Origin: an uncultured Prevotella sp.
GTDB lineage: Bacteria; Bacteroidota; Bacteroidia; Bacteroidales; Bacteroidaceae
DNA length: 41,801 nt
NCBI GenBank assembly: GCA_905236875.1
Contig: CAJOQT010000045.1
Location: forward strand, 1 to 41,801
Direction of reading: 5' to 3'
Numbering within the stretch: the stretch's first letter is position 1; every line of letters starts with the position of its first letter. Below are positions 8,105 to 16,567 of the stretch, piece by piece. Made by a program: the position numbers and the translations under genes. Below the pieces are notes generated by a model. The model searched no databases. It was not told the DNA's origin and saw nothing but the letters and a program-made list of their open reading frames with translations.

Positions 8105-8746
8105 TTATTTACCGAAGTAGGTCTGCAGTCGCAGTCCCCAGAGTCGCCAGAAACCGGGTTTCTTGTCGAATAGACGGATAGCATCGTGAACGTGGGCAGC
8201 AGGTACGGACACGGCATCATAGACACCACGCATTCCCTTCAGCCATCGCCCGCGATGGCCACGGCCTGAACGCCGCTCTGCCTTGAGTATCAGAGACGTA
8301 GCATCCTCCAGATCGCTGCGTGAGCGGTAGGTCGTTCCTTCGCTCTCGCGTTTCTTACTGTAGATGAAGACCAGCGACTCGTCGTCCGTAGTCTGCTGGG
8401 ACAAACCTGCCAGCCAGTCGTCGGACAGGGGAGGACGGTTGATGTCTGCCAGTACGATGCGGGTGTAGTGGGCAGCCTTAGCACCGACGGTCAGCGCCAG
8501 TTGCAGACGGCTGGGGTTATAGACCACCGACTTGGGCAGGAACGTGGTATAGAGCAAGGGATAGCCGGTCTTCAACCGCTTCAAGACATCGGGCGTCTCG
8601 TCGGACGAAGAGTCATCGACCACGATGACCTCATACGTCACGTCGCATTGCTGCGTCAGGAAACGCGGCAGGTTTTGCTCTATCTCCATGGCCTGGTTGT
8701 GAACCGCCATGACCACCGAAAATCCTTCAGTCCTTGTCTCACTCAT
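8105..8746 (-). CDS. GT2-family glycosyltransferase
   Basis: A 213-residue GT-A fold protein begins FSVVMAVHNQAMEIEQNL and contains the nucleotide-binding VIVVDDSSSDETPDVL, typical of family 2 transferases. The position where a DXD metal motif is expected reads VLADINRPPL, so only one acidic residue is present. The C-terminal region is basic (ERRSGRGHRGRWLKG) with an aromatic tail, perhaps membrane-associated. It probably transfers a sugar to a lipid-linked or surface glycan; donor and acceptor cannot be told from the sequence. The gene lies 14 bp after lysA and 26 bp before the GT4-like gene, in the same direction, so the three are likely cotranscribed. Confidence 0.82.
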   Translation of the reverse strand: MSETRTEGFSVVMAVHNQAMEIEQNLPRFLTQQCDVTYEVIVVDDSSSDETPDVLKRLKTGYPLLYTTFLPKSVVYNPSRLQLALTVGAKAAHYTRIVLADINRPPLSDDWLAGLSQQTTDDESLVFIYSKKRESEGTTYRSRSDLEDATSLILKAERRSGRGHRGRWLKGMRGVYDAVSVPAAHVHDAIRLFDKKPGFWRLWGLRLQTYFGK

Positions 8747-8760
8747 ATCTTATTATTTAC

Positions 8761-9921
8761 TCAACGTAATTCATCGCTTGTGTATCCTACGGGCAGTTTG
8801 CGGCAGTTGTACTGCGAGGCCATGATTTCACCGTAGGCACCGGCAGAACGTATGGCCAGTAGGTCGCCGCGCTGTGTGCGGTTGAGGTCAATCTGTTTGG
8901 CAAACACGTCGGTCGATTCACAGATGGGTCCCACCACGTCGTACGTCTCCATCGGCTCATTGCTCATGATGTTCTCTATCTTGTGATAAGCCTGATAGAG
9001 CGCAGGGCGAATGAGGTCGGTAAAGCCGGCATCGACGATGGCAAACTGCTTTACGGCACCTTTCTTTACATAGAGCGTCTTGGTGATGAGCGAACCGCAT
9101 TGTGCGACTACGGCACGTCCCAGTTCGAAGTGTAGCGTCTGTTCCGGACGCAGTTTCAGCTTCTTGGCGTATGTGTCGAAGTAGGCCTTGAAGTCGGGAA
9201 TGGGGACCCGGTTGGGGTGGGTGTATTCAACGCCCAGTCCGCCGCCAACGTTAATGTGCTCCACACGTATGCGGTGGCTTTCCAGCAGCTTCTGCAGGTC
9301 ATTGACACGGTTGCAGAGTGCTTCGAAGTCGCCCATGTCGAGAATCTGGCTGCCGATGTGGAAGTGCAGGCCTACCACCTTGACGTTTTCGAGTTGGCGT
9401 GCATGCTCGATGACGGGAATCATGTCGCGCATGGCAATGCCGAACTTGTTCTCTGCCAGCCCGGTAGTGATGTTGGCATGGGTATGTGCTCCCACATTAG
9501 GGTTGAGGCGGAAGGCAACACGTGCCACCTTGCATTGCTGTGAAGCCAGTTCGTTGATGACCTCCAGTTCGGGAATGCTTTCGACATTGAAGCAGAAGAT
9601 GTCGTGCTGCAGTCCGAGGTTGATCTCCCAATCGCTCTTGCCTACGCCGGCGAAGACGATTTTCGAACTTGGGAACCCGGCCCGTACACTTGCCTCGATC
9701 TCGCCGCCACTGACGCAGTCGGCCCCCAGGCCAGCCTCCTGTATGATGCGTAGCAGTTTAGGGTTGGCGTTGGCCTTGATGGCATAGTGGACGCAGAATC
9801 CTTCATGTTTCTGCACCTCGTCGTTGATGGCACGTAGTGTCTGACGCAGCAGCTCCGTGTCATAGTAGTAGAACGGTGTTTGTATCCGTTCCAGTTTGTC
9901 TATAGGAAATATTCCTTTCAT
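8761..9921 (-). CDS. lysA: diaminopimelate decarboxylase
   Basis: This PLP enzyme of 386 residues decarboxylates meso-diaminopimelate to lysine, the last step of lysine synthesis. The PLP lysine is Lys49 in HYAIKANANP. The glycine-rich phosphate-binding loop HINVGGGLGVEY and the substrate-side motifs GPICESTDVFAKQ and SAGAYGEIMASQYN are all present. The length fits the shorter LysA type of Bacteroidota. The ATG at 9921 (MKGIFPIDKLERIQTPFY) was chosen over a TTG six bases upstream. The gene follows lysC by about 78 bp, so the first and last dedicated steps of lysine synthesis are encoded side by side. The junction carries an 8-bp tandem repeat at 9977-10000. Confidence 0.95.
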   Translation of the reverse strand: MKGIFPIDKLERIQTPFYYYDTELLRQTLRAINDEVQKHEGFCVHYAIKANANPKLLRIIQEAGLGADCVSGGEIEASVRAGFPSSKIVFAGVGKSDWEINLGLQHDIFCFNVESIPELEVINELASQQCKVARVAFRLNPNVGAHTHANITTGLAENKFGIAMRDMIPVIEHARQLENVKVVGLHFHIGSQILDMGDFEALCNRVNDLQKLLESHRIRVEHINVGGGLGVEYTHPNRVPIPDFKAYFDTYAKKLKLRPEQTLHFELGRAVVAQCGSLITKTLYVKKGAVKQFAIVDAGFTDLIRPALYQAYHKIENIMSNEPMETYDVVGPICESTDVFAKQIDLNRTQRGDLLAIRSAGAYGEIMASQYNCRKLPVGYTSDELR

Positions 9922-9976
9922 GTCCAATCAGTCGTTTGTGCTTGTGCTTAATCCCTTGGGGAATGGATAATTCTTT

Positions 9977-10000
9977 TTTATTCTTCTGTTCTTTTGTTCT
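9977..10000. repeat. 8-bp tandem repeat at the lysC-lysA junction
   Basis: Three octamers, 9977-9984, 9985-9992 and 9993-10000, share the pattern t(t/c)tgttct with a few changes and run up to the lysC stop codon. The rest of the 78-bp gap (9922-9999) shows no other signal. Confidence 0.5.
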
Positions 10001-11316
10001 TACGCAAACAGTTGGTTGCTCAGGCTCTGCAGCGCACGTCTCTTGTCTTCCTCCTTGATGAGGAACGAGATGTTGTAGTTGCTGCCGCCATACGAGATCA
10101 TGCGGACGGGAATATCCTTCATGGCATCCATGACGCGTGTCTCGAAACCGATGTTGGACCAGTCGAGGTCGCCTACCACACAGATGACGCACATGCCGGT
10201 ATCGACGGTCACCGTGCCGTATTTCTTCAGCTCATCGACGATTTCTCCCAGATGTGCGGAGTTGTCGATACTCATGGAAACACCGACCTCGGACGTGCAG
10301 ACCATGTCAATAGGAGTCTGGTAGCTCTCGAATATCTCGAATACCTTACGCAGGAAACCCGTTGCCAACAACATGCGCGAAGACTTGATCTTGATAGCGA
10401 TGATGTTATCCTTGGCAGCTACGGCCTTAATCTTGCCATACTCCGTTGCATTGCTGATGGTTGTTCCTTCTGCATCGGGATCCATCGTGTTGAGCAGACG
10501 GACGGGGATGCCGGCATACTTGGCAGGCTGTACACAGGTGGGGTGGAGTATCTTGGCTCCGAAGTAAGCCAGCTCTGCAGCTTCCTCGAAGTGCAGCTGG
10601 TGAACGGGCTGTGTCTTATCCACCACACGCGGGTCGTTGTTGTGCATACCGTCGATGTCGGTCCATATCTGAATCTCTTCGGCATTGATGGCAGCACCGA
10701 CGAGCGATGCCGTATAGTCGCTGCCGCCACGTTGCAGGTTATCCACCTCGCCGTAGGCATTGCGGCAGATGAAGCCCTGTGTGACATATACCTGTGCACC
10801 CTCGTTTTGCTCGAGGACGGCATGCAGCTTCTCCTTGATATACACGGGGTCCGGCTCTGAGTTCTTGTCGGTTCGCATGAAGTCCAGCGCATTGAGCAGT
10901 ACGGCATTGATGCCCTGTTCCTTCATGTAGTTCACAACCATGTTGGTTGACATCATTTCGCCCTGTGCAACGATGCTTTTTTCCTCGAACGAGGTGAACA
11001 GTTCCTTGGTAAACGAGCGCAGGTAGTTGAATTCGCCCTGCAGGAACTCGCGTGTCAGCTGTTTCCATTCTTCCTGGCTGTAGAGCTCCTCCACATGTCT
11101 CAGATACTTCTGTTCAAGGTTGTTGATGACTTCGTTGGCACCGTCGGGGTTCTTCTTGTAGAGGTAGTCGGATATCTCTACCAGTGAATTGGTAGTGCCC
11201 GACATGGCCGACAGGACGACAAAGACGGGTTCTCCAGACTTGGTTACAAGGTTCGTAACTTCTTTCATGCGTTGCGGAGTGCCTACTGAGGTTCCGCCAA
11301 ATTTCATTACTTTCAT
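10000..11316 (-). CDS. lysC: aspartate kinase
   Basis: The 438-residue enzyme phosphorylates aspartate to open the aspartate-family pathway (lysine, threonine, methionine, diaminopimelate). It begins with the family signature MKVMKFGGTSVGTPQR and has the substrate motifs MSTNMVVNYM, RGGSDYTASLVGAAI and WTDIDGM. A C-terminal pair of ACT domains starts near residue 300 (SSRMLLATGFLRKVFEIF and VCVVGD-like segments) and probably gives feedback control. There is no homoserine dehydrogenase fusion, so it is a monofunctional enzyme and, given lysA next door, most likely dedicated to lysine and peptidoglycan precursors. The ATG at 11316 is unambiguous. Confidence 0.95.
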   Translation of the reverse strand: MKVMKFGGTSVGTPQRMKEVTNLVTKSGEPVFVVLSAMSGTTNSLVEISDYLYKKNPDGANEVINNLEQKYLRHVEELYSQEEWKQLTREFLQGEFNYLRSFTKELFTSFEEKSIVAQGEMMSTNMVVNYMKEQGINAVLLNALDFMRTDKNSEPDPVYIKEKLHAVLEQNEGAQVYVTQGFICRNAYGEVDNLQRGGSDYTASLVGAAINAEEIQIWTDIDGMHNNDPRVVDKTQPVHQLHFEEAAELAYFGAKILHPTCVQPAKYAGIPVRLLNTMDPDAEGTTISNATEYGKIKAVAAKDNIIAIKIKSSRMLLATGFLRKVFEIFESYQTPIDMVCTSEVGVSMSIDNSAHLGEIVDELKKYGTVTVDTGMCVICVVGDLDWSNIGFETRVMDAMKDIPVRMISYGGSNYNISFLIKEEDKRRALQSLSNQLFA

Positions 11317-11356
11317 AGCTATGTTGTTTTTATTGTTGTCTTCTGCTTGATGGCTG

Positions 11357-12112
11357 CTATACGGAAAGATCCTCGCGTGTGCTGTAGCCGATGTCCTCTT
11401 TCATCTCTTCTTCCTCATCGATGTCGGCCAGCAACTGGTTGTAGTTCTCTGTAATCTCCTCTAGCTTCTGGTCCTTGCAGCGATAGACGATCCCCGGGAA
11501 CTTGTCGAGCAGGGGCATGTTGTGGGTGGACATGATGATGGCTGTGCCTGTCTGCGATATCTGTTTGAGTAGGGCAATGATGTTGGATGCCGTCTCCGGG
11601 TCCAGGTTGCCTGTCGGTTCGTCGGCAATGATCATCTTCGGACGGTTCAGGATAGCACGTGCAATGGCTATACGCTGTTGCTCACCGCCGGAGAGCTCAT
11701 GGGGCATGCGGTCGGCCTTGTCCGACATCTCCACCTCGTCGAGCACATCCTTGATGCGGGCATCTATCTCATCGCGCTTCTTCCATCCGGTAGCCTTCAA
11801 CACAAAGCGCAGGTTTGCCATCACCGAACGGTCACCCAGAAGCTGGAAGTCCTGGAAGATGATGCCCATCTGCCGACGCAGGGCAGGGATGTACTTGCGC
11901 TTCAGTCCGCGCAGGTCATGGTTCAGCACAATGGCATTGTCTGCTTCTGTCACGTCAAGCTCGAAATAGATGGACTTAAGCAGGGAGCTTTTGCCTGAAC
12001 CCACACGACCGATGAGGTAGATGAACTCTCCCTCTTCCACATGGAAGTTGACACCTTCCAGCACCAGCTGGTCCTGCTGGTAGATATTTACGTTTTTGTA
12101 GTCTATTAACAT
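11357..12112 (-). CDS. ftsE: FtsE-like ABC ATPase
   Basis: A single-domain ABC ATPase of 251 residues. The Walker A is GRVGSGKSS, the Q loop [10 protein letters not shown], the signature [14 protein letters not shown] and the Walker [13 protein letters not shown], followed by the H loop MSTHN. The arrangement and the EPTGNLD wording match FtsE, which with membrane partner FtsX controls peptidoglycan hydrolases at the divisome. FtsX is not adjacent here, as is common in this phylum. A Glu-rich tail ([11 protein letters not shown]) extends beyond the usual family length of about 220. The ATG at 12112 ([15 protein letters not shown]) was chosen, since an upstream extension would begin at a TTG. 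It lies between hisIE and lysC in the same direction. Confidence 0.85.
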   Translation of the reverse strand: MLIDYKNVNIYQQDQLVLEGVNFHVEEGEFIYLIGRVGSGKSSLLKSIYFELDVTEADNAIVLNHDLRGLKRKYIPALRRQMGIIFQDFQLLGDRSVMANLRFVLKATGWKKRDEIDARIKDVLDEVEMSDKADRMPHELSGGEQQRIAIARAILNRPKMIIADEPTGNLDPETASNIIALLKQISQTGTAIIMSTHNMPLLDKFPGIVYRCKDQKLEEITENYNQLLADIDEEEEMKEDIGYSTREDLSV

Positions 12113-12172
12113 CGCGGTTATTACTTTAAGGATTTCCTGTTTCTTCAAAAATTCACAATCGCACAGAACGTC

Positions 12173-12841
12173 TTATTTCATCTCTCCAGCTGCCTTGGCT
12201 TGACGGCGCTTCTTGTCCCAGTCCGGGTCGTGACGCATCTGGAGTTCTTTGACCACATCCTCTATGCGCAGACCTTTTTCGGTCAGCAGCACGATAAGGT
12301 GATAGAGCAGGTCGCTGGCCTCATAGGTCAGTTTGTCGCCACCGCTGGTAGCCTCGATGACAGTCTCCAGCGCCTCTTCGCCAACTTTCTGAGCTATACG
12401 GTTAGTGCCGTCACGGAACAGCTTGGTGGTATAGGAGCCTTCGGGCATTTCCCTGTGACGACGCTCGATAAAGTCCTGCAGTTCGGTCAGGAACAGCACC
12501 GGGTTATCGTTTTGCAAGGTGCCTTGCAGCATAGTGTTTTCTTCTCCCCAACAGGTGTCGGTACCCGTGTGGCATGTGGGGCCGTCGGGATGAGCCTGGA
12601 TGAGTAAGGTGTCATTGTCGCAATCTGCCTTGATATCCACGAGGTGCAGGAAGTTGCCGCTGGTCTCACCCTTCGTCCATAGACAGTTGCGGCTCCGGCT
12701 CCAGAAGGTCACCTTCTTTGTGTCAAGCGTTTTCTTGTAGGCTTCTTCGTTCATGAAACCCAGCATGAGGACTTTTCGCGTCTCAGCATCCTGTATGATG
12801 GCAGGCACCAGACCGCCCATCTTTTCAAAATCTATAGTCAT
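12173..12841 (-). CDS. hisIE: bifunctional phosphoribosyl-AMP cyclohydrolase / phosphoribosyl-ATP pyrophosphatase
   Basis: A 222-residue fusion catalysing steps two and three of histidine synthesis. The N-terminal HisI half (about 1-110) shows [19 protein letters not shown], the metal-binding KADCDND and the zinc-site [16 protein letters not shown]. The C-terminal HisE half (about 115-205) has the MazG-like helical motif [13 protein letters not shown] and [14 protein letters not shown]. The ATG overlaps the hisF stop by four bases (ATGA), implying translational coupling. It is the last his gene of the hisH-A-F-IE group. hisG, hisD, hisC and hisB are not in the window. Confidence 0.95.
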   Translation of the reverse strand: MTIDFEKMGGLVPAIIQDAETRKVLMLGFMNEEAYKKTLDTKKVTFWSRSRNCLWTKGETSGNFLHLVDIKADCDNDTLLIQAHPDGPTCHTGTDTCWGEENTMLQGTLQNDNPVLFLTELQDFIERRHREMPEGSYTTKLFRDGTNRIAQKVGEEALETVIEATSGGDKLTYEASDLLYHLIVLLTEKGLRIEDVVKELQMRHDPDWDKKRRQAKAAGEMK

Positions 12842-13626
12842 ATTCTTACATTTATTCCTTCGTTCTTTAAGTATTGCTTCAGTTCGGGCACGGGAATCTC
12901 ACCGAAATGGAATACCGAGGCAGCAAGGGCAGCATCAGCATGTCCTTGCATGAAGACATCGCGGAAATGTTCCTTGCATCCTGCACCTCCACTTGCAATG
13001 ATGGGAATGCACAGCTCGTCGCTTAACTGTCGCAGGGCCTCGTTGGCATAGCCATTCTTTGTTCCGTCGTGGTTCATCGATGTGAATAGTATCTCGCCGG
13101 CACCACGTTCCTGTGCCTCGTGTGCCCATTCGAACAGTCCCCGCTCGGTACGCTCGCGTCCTCCTTTCAGGTAACAGAACCAAGTCGGATTGTTACTCGA
13201 CGATTTGATATGCTCGATTTCCTCTTGACGGGCATCGATAGCAACGACACACACTTGACTGCCGAAGCGGGTAGCAATCTCGTCGATAAGTTCTGGCCTG
13301 CGAATGGCTGCACTATTGATGCTTACCTTGTCGGCACCGGCATACAGCAAGCGCTCCACATCGGCCAGCTCGTTAATGCCTCCACCTACCGTGAACGGTA
13401 TGTTGATGGTCTCTGCCACGCGAGTCACCATCTCTGTAAAGGTCTTTCGCTCCTCAAACGAAGCTGTGATGTCAAGGAACACCAGCTCGTCTGCACCCTG
13501 TTCTGAGTATGCACGACCCAATTCTACTGGGTCTCCCGCGCTTCGCAGGTTGACGAAGTTAGTGCCTTTGACGGTCTCACCGTTCTTGACATCCAGACAG
13601 GGTATGATACGTTTTGCTAATCCCAT
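12838..13626 (-). CDS. hisF: imidazole glycerol phosphate synthase cyclase subunit
   Basis: The 262-residue (beta/alpha)8 barrel closes the imidazole ring using ammonia from HisH. It starts [16 protein letters not shown] with catalytic Asp12, and carries the phosphate-binding VGGGI and VSINSAAI motifs and the second catalytic Asp in VVAIDAR. The C-terminal IIASGGAG phosphate loop is also present. The ATG at 13626 fits the family N-terminus; a TTG six bases upstream is unlikely. The start lies two bases from the hisA stop and the end overlaps hisIE. Confidence 0.96.
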   Translation of the reverse strand: MGLAKRIIPCLDVKNGETVKGTNFVNLRSAGDPVELGRAYSEQGADELVFLDITASFEERKTFTEMVTRVAETINIPFTVGGGINELADVERLLYAGADKVSINSAAIRRPELIDEIATRFGSQVCVVAIDARQEEIEHIKSSSNNPTWFCYLKGGRERTERGLFEWAHEAQERGAGEILFTSMNHDGTKNGYANEALRQLSDELCIPIIASGGAGCKEHFRDVFMQGHADAALAASVFHFGEIPVPELKQYLKNEGINVRI

Positions 13627-13627
13627 T

Positions 13628-13648
13628 ATCAATTATCAATTATCGATT
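13628..13648. repeat. heptamer tandem repeat at the hisA/hisF junction
   Basis: Units atcaatt (13628-13634), atcaatt (13635-13641) and atcgatt (13642-13648) run through the last codons of hisA to its stop codon, two bases before hisF. The C-terminal residues of HisA (KSIIDN) are therefore encoded by the repeat. Confidence 0.6.
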
Positions 13649-14360
13649 TCAATTTACAAAGGTCTATTCGCCCCTCATAGATGGCTTTGCCAAAGACCAC
13701 CGCAGGGATGCCTGCCTGGTTGAGAGCCTGGATATCGTCGATACCCGACACACCGCCGCTGGCAATGAGGTGCAATTCGGGATAGACACTCATCACACGT
13801 TGATAAAGGTCGATAGCAGGTCCTGCAAGTGTGCCGTCCTTTGATATCTCTGTACACAGCACATTACGGATACCTGCGTCGATATATTTTCGCAGGAATG
13901 GTAGCAGGTCTTCGTCGGAGTCCTCTTTCCAGCCGTTGATGCTAATCTTACCATGTCGCACGTCAGCCCCCAGTATGATACGTTCTGCACCATATTGCTT
14001 CAGCCACTTGAAACAGAGTTCCGGCTGTTGCACGGCAATAGAACCGACCGTTACCATGGATGCTCCGGCCTCGAAGGCTTTCTCTATGTCTTCGTCAGTC
14101 TTGATGCCACCACCGAAGTCAACCACCAGTGAAGTCTCTGACGTGATTCGGCGAAGCACTTCCACATTGACGATATGCTTCGACTTTGCCCCGTCTAAAT
14201 CGACAACATGCAGACGCTTGAACCCCAACTGCTCAAAGCCTTTGGCAATATCGGCAGGCGAGTCGGAATAGACCGTCTTCTGTTGATAGTCACCCTTGGT
14301 CAGACGTACGCACTGGCCGTTGATGATGTCGATGGCGGGAATGAGTTCTATTGAGTTCAT
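13629..14360 (-). CDS. hisA: ProFAR isomerase (HisA)
   Basis: A 243-residue TIM barrel that isomerises ProFAR to PRFAR in histidine synthesis, producing the HisF/HisH substrate. The family start [17 protein letters not shown] includes the catalytic Asp, and [28 protein letters not shown] and the second catalytic segment [13 protein letters not shown] follow. The C-terminal [12 protein letters not shown] is the phosphate loop. It lies ten bases after hisH and two before hisF, so the three interacting enzymes are expressed together. The last codons fall within a heptamer repeat. Confidence 0.96.
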   Translation of the reverse strand: MNSIELIPAIDIINGQCVRLTKGDYQQKTVYSDSPADIAKGFEQLGFKRLHVVDLDGAKSKHIVNVEVLRRITSETSLVVDFGGGIKTDEDIEKAFEAGASMVTVGSIAVQQPELCFKWLKQYGAERIILGADVRHGKISINGWKEDSDEDLLPFLRKYIDAGIRNVLCTEISKDGTLAGPAIDLYQRVMSVYPELHLIASGGVSGIDDIQALNQAGIPAVVFGKAIYEGRIDLCKLKSIIDN

Positions 14361-14370
14361 CGTTCAAAAT

Positions 14371-14985
14371 TCATAGTTCGAGGAAATTCCTGATAATTCG
14401 TTCTCCCACAGCTCCGCTCTTTTCGGGGTGGAACTGGCAAGTGAAGAAGTTGTCCTTGTGGAGGGCGGCAGAGTAGGGCAGGATGTAGTCGGCCACTGCT
14501 GCCGTATGCTCACAGACGGGAACATAATAGCTATGTACGAAATAGACGTAGGGTTTGTCACCCAAGCCTTTGAACAATATCTCATTTCCCGTTTCTAAAT
14601 TCTCATCTTGTGTTGGACTCAATTTGTTCCACCCCATGCATGGCACCTTGTCTTCGTGACGTTGGGGCTGGAAACGCTTCACGTCCACATCGAAGATGCC
14701 GATACAGTCGGTGTCACCTTCCTCACTGTGGCGGCATAGCAATTGCTGGCCGATACAGATGCCAAGTACAGGTTGCTTCAGTGAACGGATGACCTCGTCG
14801 AGACCATGCTGACGCAGATATTCCATAGCACCACGTGCCTCACCCTGACCAGGGAAAATAATACGGTCTGCCCTTTGAATTTGTTCCGCGTTGTCGGTCA
14901 GCAGTGGCTCAATGCCCAATCGCTTCAGTGCATTTACCACCGAATAGACATTCCCGGCATTATATTTAACAATAGCTACCTGCAT
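14371..14985 (-). CDS. hisH: imidazole glycerol phosphate synthase glutaminase subunit
   Basis: The 204-residue class I glutamine amidotransferase supplies ammonia to HisF. It starts MQVAIVKYNAGNVYSVVNAL. The nucleophile Cys lies in VLGICIGQQLL, and the His-Glu pair lies in CQFHPEKSG near the end. MGWNKL and VYFVHSYYV are further family markers. The GICIG elbow differs slightly from the more common GICLG. The gene heads the his block, 26 bp after purU; the gap contains two perfect acttctg heptamers. Confidence 0.95.
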   Translation of the reverse strand: MQVAIVKYNAGNVYSVVNALKRLGIEPLLTDNAEQIQRADRIIFPGQGEARGAMEYLRQHGLDEVIRSLKQPVLGICIGQQLLCRHSEEGDTDCIGIFDVDVKRFQPQRHEDKVPCMGWNKLSPTQDENLETGNEILFKGLGDKPYVYFVHSYYVPVCEHTAAVADYILPYSAALHKDNFFTCQFHPEKSGAVGERIIRNFLEL

Positions 14986-14986
14986 A

Positions 14987-15000
14987 ACTTCTGACTTCTG
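14987..15000. repeat. heptamer pair between purU and hisH
   Basis: acttctg occurs twice in perfect tandem (14987-14993, 14994-15000), followed by two degenerate units (atttgta, attctta). A perfect heptamer pair alone could occur by chance two or three times in a window of this size, so the significance lies in the company of the other junction repeats. Confidence 0.35.
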
Positions 15001-15011
15001 ATTTGTAATTC

Positions 15012-15878
15012 TTAACTAAAGATAATCGTCTTGTTCTTGTATGTCAGCACTTTGCGTTGGATGTGCTTTGAGACGGCACGCGACAGGACAATCTTCTCCA
15101 AGTCCTTGCCTTTCAGCACCAGACTCTCTGGCGTGTCCTTGTGTGTGATACGTGCCACATCTTGCTCAATGATAGGACCTGCATCCAACTCGGCAGTCAC
15201 ATAGTGGCTCGTAGCACCGATAATCTTCACGCCGCGTTCCCATGCCTGGTGATAGGGCTTTGCACCCACGAAGGCAGGGAGGAACGAGTGATGGATATTG
15301 ATGATGTGGTGTGGATACTGGGCTATCATGTCGTCGCTGATAATCTGCATGTAGCGGGCCAGGACGATGAAGGTGATCTTTTTCTCCTTCAACAGCTTCA
15401 TCTCTGCCTCTTCCACCTCCTGCTTGTTGGAGTGGTCTTTTTTTATGCTCCACACGTAGTAGGGGATGTTGAACTGGTCGGCTACATAACGCAAATCCTC
15501 ATGGTTGCTGACAATGCAGGGAATATCACACTCAAATTCACCAGCATTCCATCGTGCCAGAAGGTCATATAGACAGTGACTCATCTTACTGACAAAAATG
15601 GCCATACGTGGACGCTCGTCGTTGAAGTAGAGGCTGAACTCCATGTGATAGCGTAGGGCGTAGAGTACGTCGATGTACTCGTATATTTTCTCACGGGGAA
15701 TCAGAAACTTCTCCAGTTCCCACTCAATACGCATGAAAAACACACCGTCCTGACGGTCAACATATTGGTCCAGATAGACAATGTTGCCCTGATTGTCAGT
15801 AATAAACTTGGTTACTTCGCTGATAATGCCCTGTTGGTCAGGACAGTGCAGCAGCAATATGGCTGTTGGCTTCATCAT
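15012..15878 (-). CDS. purU: formyltetrahydrofolate deformylase
   Basis: A 288-residue enzyme that hydrolyses 10-formyl-THF to THF and formate, balancing one-carbon pools for purine and histidine metabolism. An N-terminal ACT domain (LLHCPDQQGIISEVTKF) precedes a formyltransferase-fold hydrolase domain with SNHEDLRYVA, NIHHSFLPAFVGA and the catalytic segment TSHYVTAELDAGPIIEQD. Family length is about 280-290. The ATG at 15878 is followed directly by a second ATG. It is upstream of the his block with a 26-bp gap; a TATCTTTG -7 box at 15960-15953 lies about 75 bp before the start, so purU may open the long minus-strand transcription unit. Confidence 0.95.
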   Translation of the reverse strand: MMKPTAILLLHCPDQQGIISEVTKFITDNQGNIVYLDQYVDRQDGVFFMRIEWELEKFLIPREKIYEYIDVLYALRYHMEFSLYFNDERPRMAIFVSKMSHCLYDLLARWNAGEFECDIPCIVSNHEDLRYVADQFNIPYYVWSIKKDHSNKQEVEEAEMKLLKEKKITFIVLARYMQIISDDMIAQYPHHIINIHHSFLPAFVGAKPYHQAWERGVKIIGATSHYVTAELDAGPIIEQDVARITHKDTPESLVLKGKDLEKIVLSRAVSKHIQRKVLTYKNKTIIFS

Positions 15879-15952
15879 TCTTCTTGCTCTTTTCGATTCC
15901 GTTTCTTAGCTGTTCTTTCGTTTCGATATGTATAAAACTACCTTTTAAGCTG

Positions 15953-15960
15953 CAAAGATA
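15953..15960 (-). promoter_or_regulatory. -7 box upstream of purU
   Basis: TATCTTTG on the minus strand (15960-15953) matches TAnnTTTG. No clear TTTG lies 19-20 bases upstream (TTCG at 15983-15980). The gap 15879-16024 between purU and the FHA gene has no other feature. Confidence 0.45.
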
Positions 15961-16024
15961 CGAAAAAATCGCATAAGAGCGAACAGAATGAATAAAATTA
16001 TTCATTATACCCTCATTTTTTTGC

Positions 16025-16561
16025 TTATTCGGGTTCACGAAGGATGATGCTGGTGGCACCTATGGTAAAGAGAGTGCCGTCGCTGATGACACGGCGCTCA
16101 CGGGGTGGAATCTCGACATTATCAACAAAAGTGCCTGTATTGCTGTTGGTGTCACGTAACACATACTTCAATTGTCCTTGCTTGTCGCGACTGACATTGA
16201 TGATACAATGATTGTTGTCAACGCTTGGATCGACGGTCTCAATGGGCGTGTTGATGGGATTGCCCTTCTGGTAGCGACCTATGACATTGTCGCCCATGCG
16301 AAGCGGAATGGTTTGTTTGTAATGGAATACGTTCTCAATGACGATAATGCTACCGAACTCTCCTGATGGCTGAGAATCGAATTGGGCACGATTCTCCTTA
16401 TTCTCTTCGCGCTGAGTATCACGAAGTTTTGAAACTCCCATTCGGATGCCGAACTGTTTGCCACATTCCGGACAAACAAATACAAGCGACTGACCAGCCT
16501 CATACTGAGTCTCGTCGAAAGGGATAAAAGTGTCACATTTTGGGCAGCGTACTCTTTTCAA
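16025..16561 (-). CDS. zinc-ribbon / FHA domain protein
   Basis: A 178-residue protein with an N-terminal zinc ribbon (Cys6, Cys9, Cys30, Cys33; CPKC and CPEC) and a C-terminal FHA domain from about residue 75. The FHA landmarks are MGDNVIGRYQKG, DPSVDNNHC and DTNSNTGTFVDN. FHA domains bind phosphothreonine peptides, so this is probably a cytoplasmic adaptor for a Ser/Thr kinase, whose gene is not in the window. The start is an unusual TTG at 16561: there is no ATG before residue 42 and the ribbon needs the upstream residues. It follows the HU/SPOR membrane protein by six bases and is surely cotranscribed with it. Confidence 0.85.
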   Translation of the reverse strand: MKRVRCPKCDTFIPFDETQYEAGQSLVFVCPECGKQFGIRMGVSKLRDTQREENKENRAQFDSQPSGEFGSIIVIENVFHYKQTIPLRMGDNVIGRYQKGNPINTPIETVDPSVDNNHCIINVSRDKQGQLKYVLRDTNSNTGTFVDNVEIPPRERRVISDGTLFTIGATSIILREPE

Positions 16562-16567
16562 GGTTGT

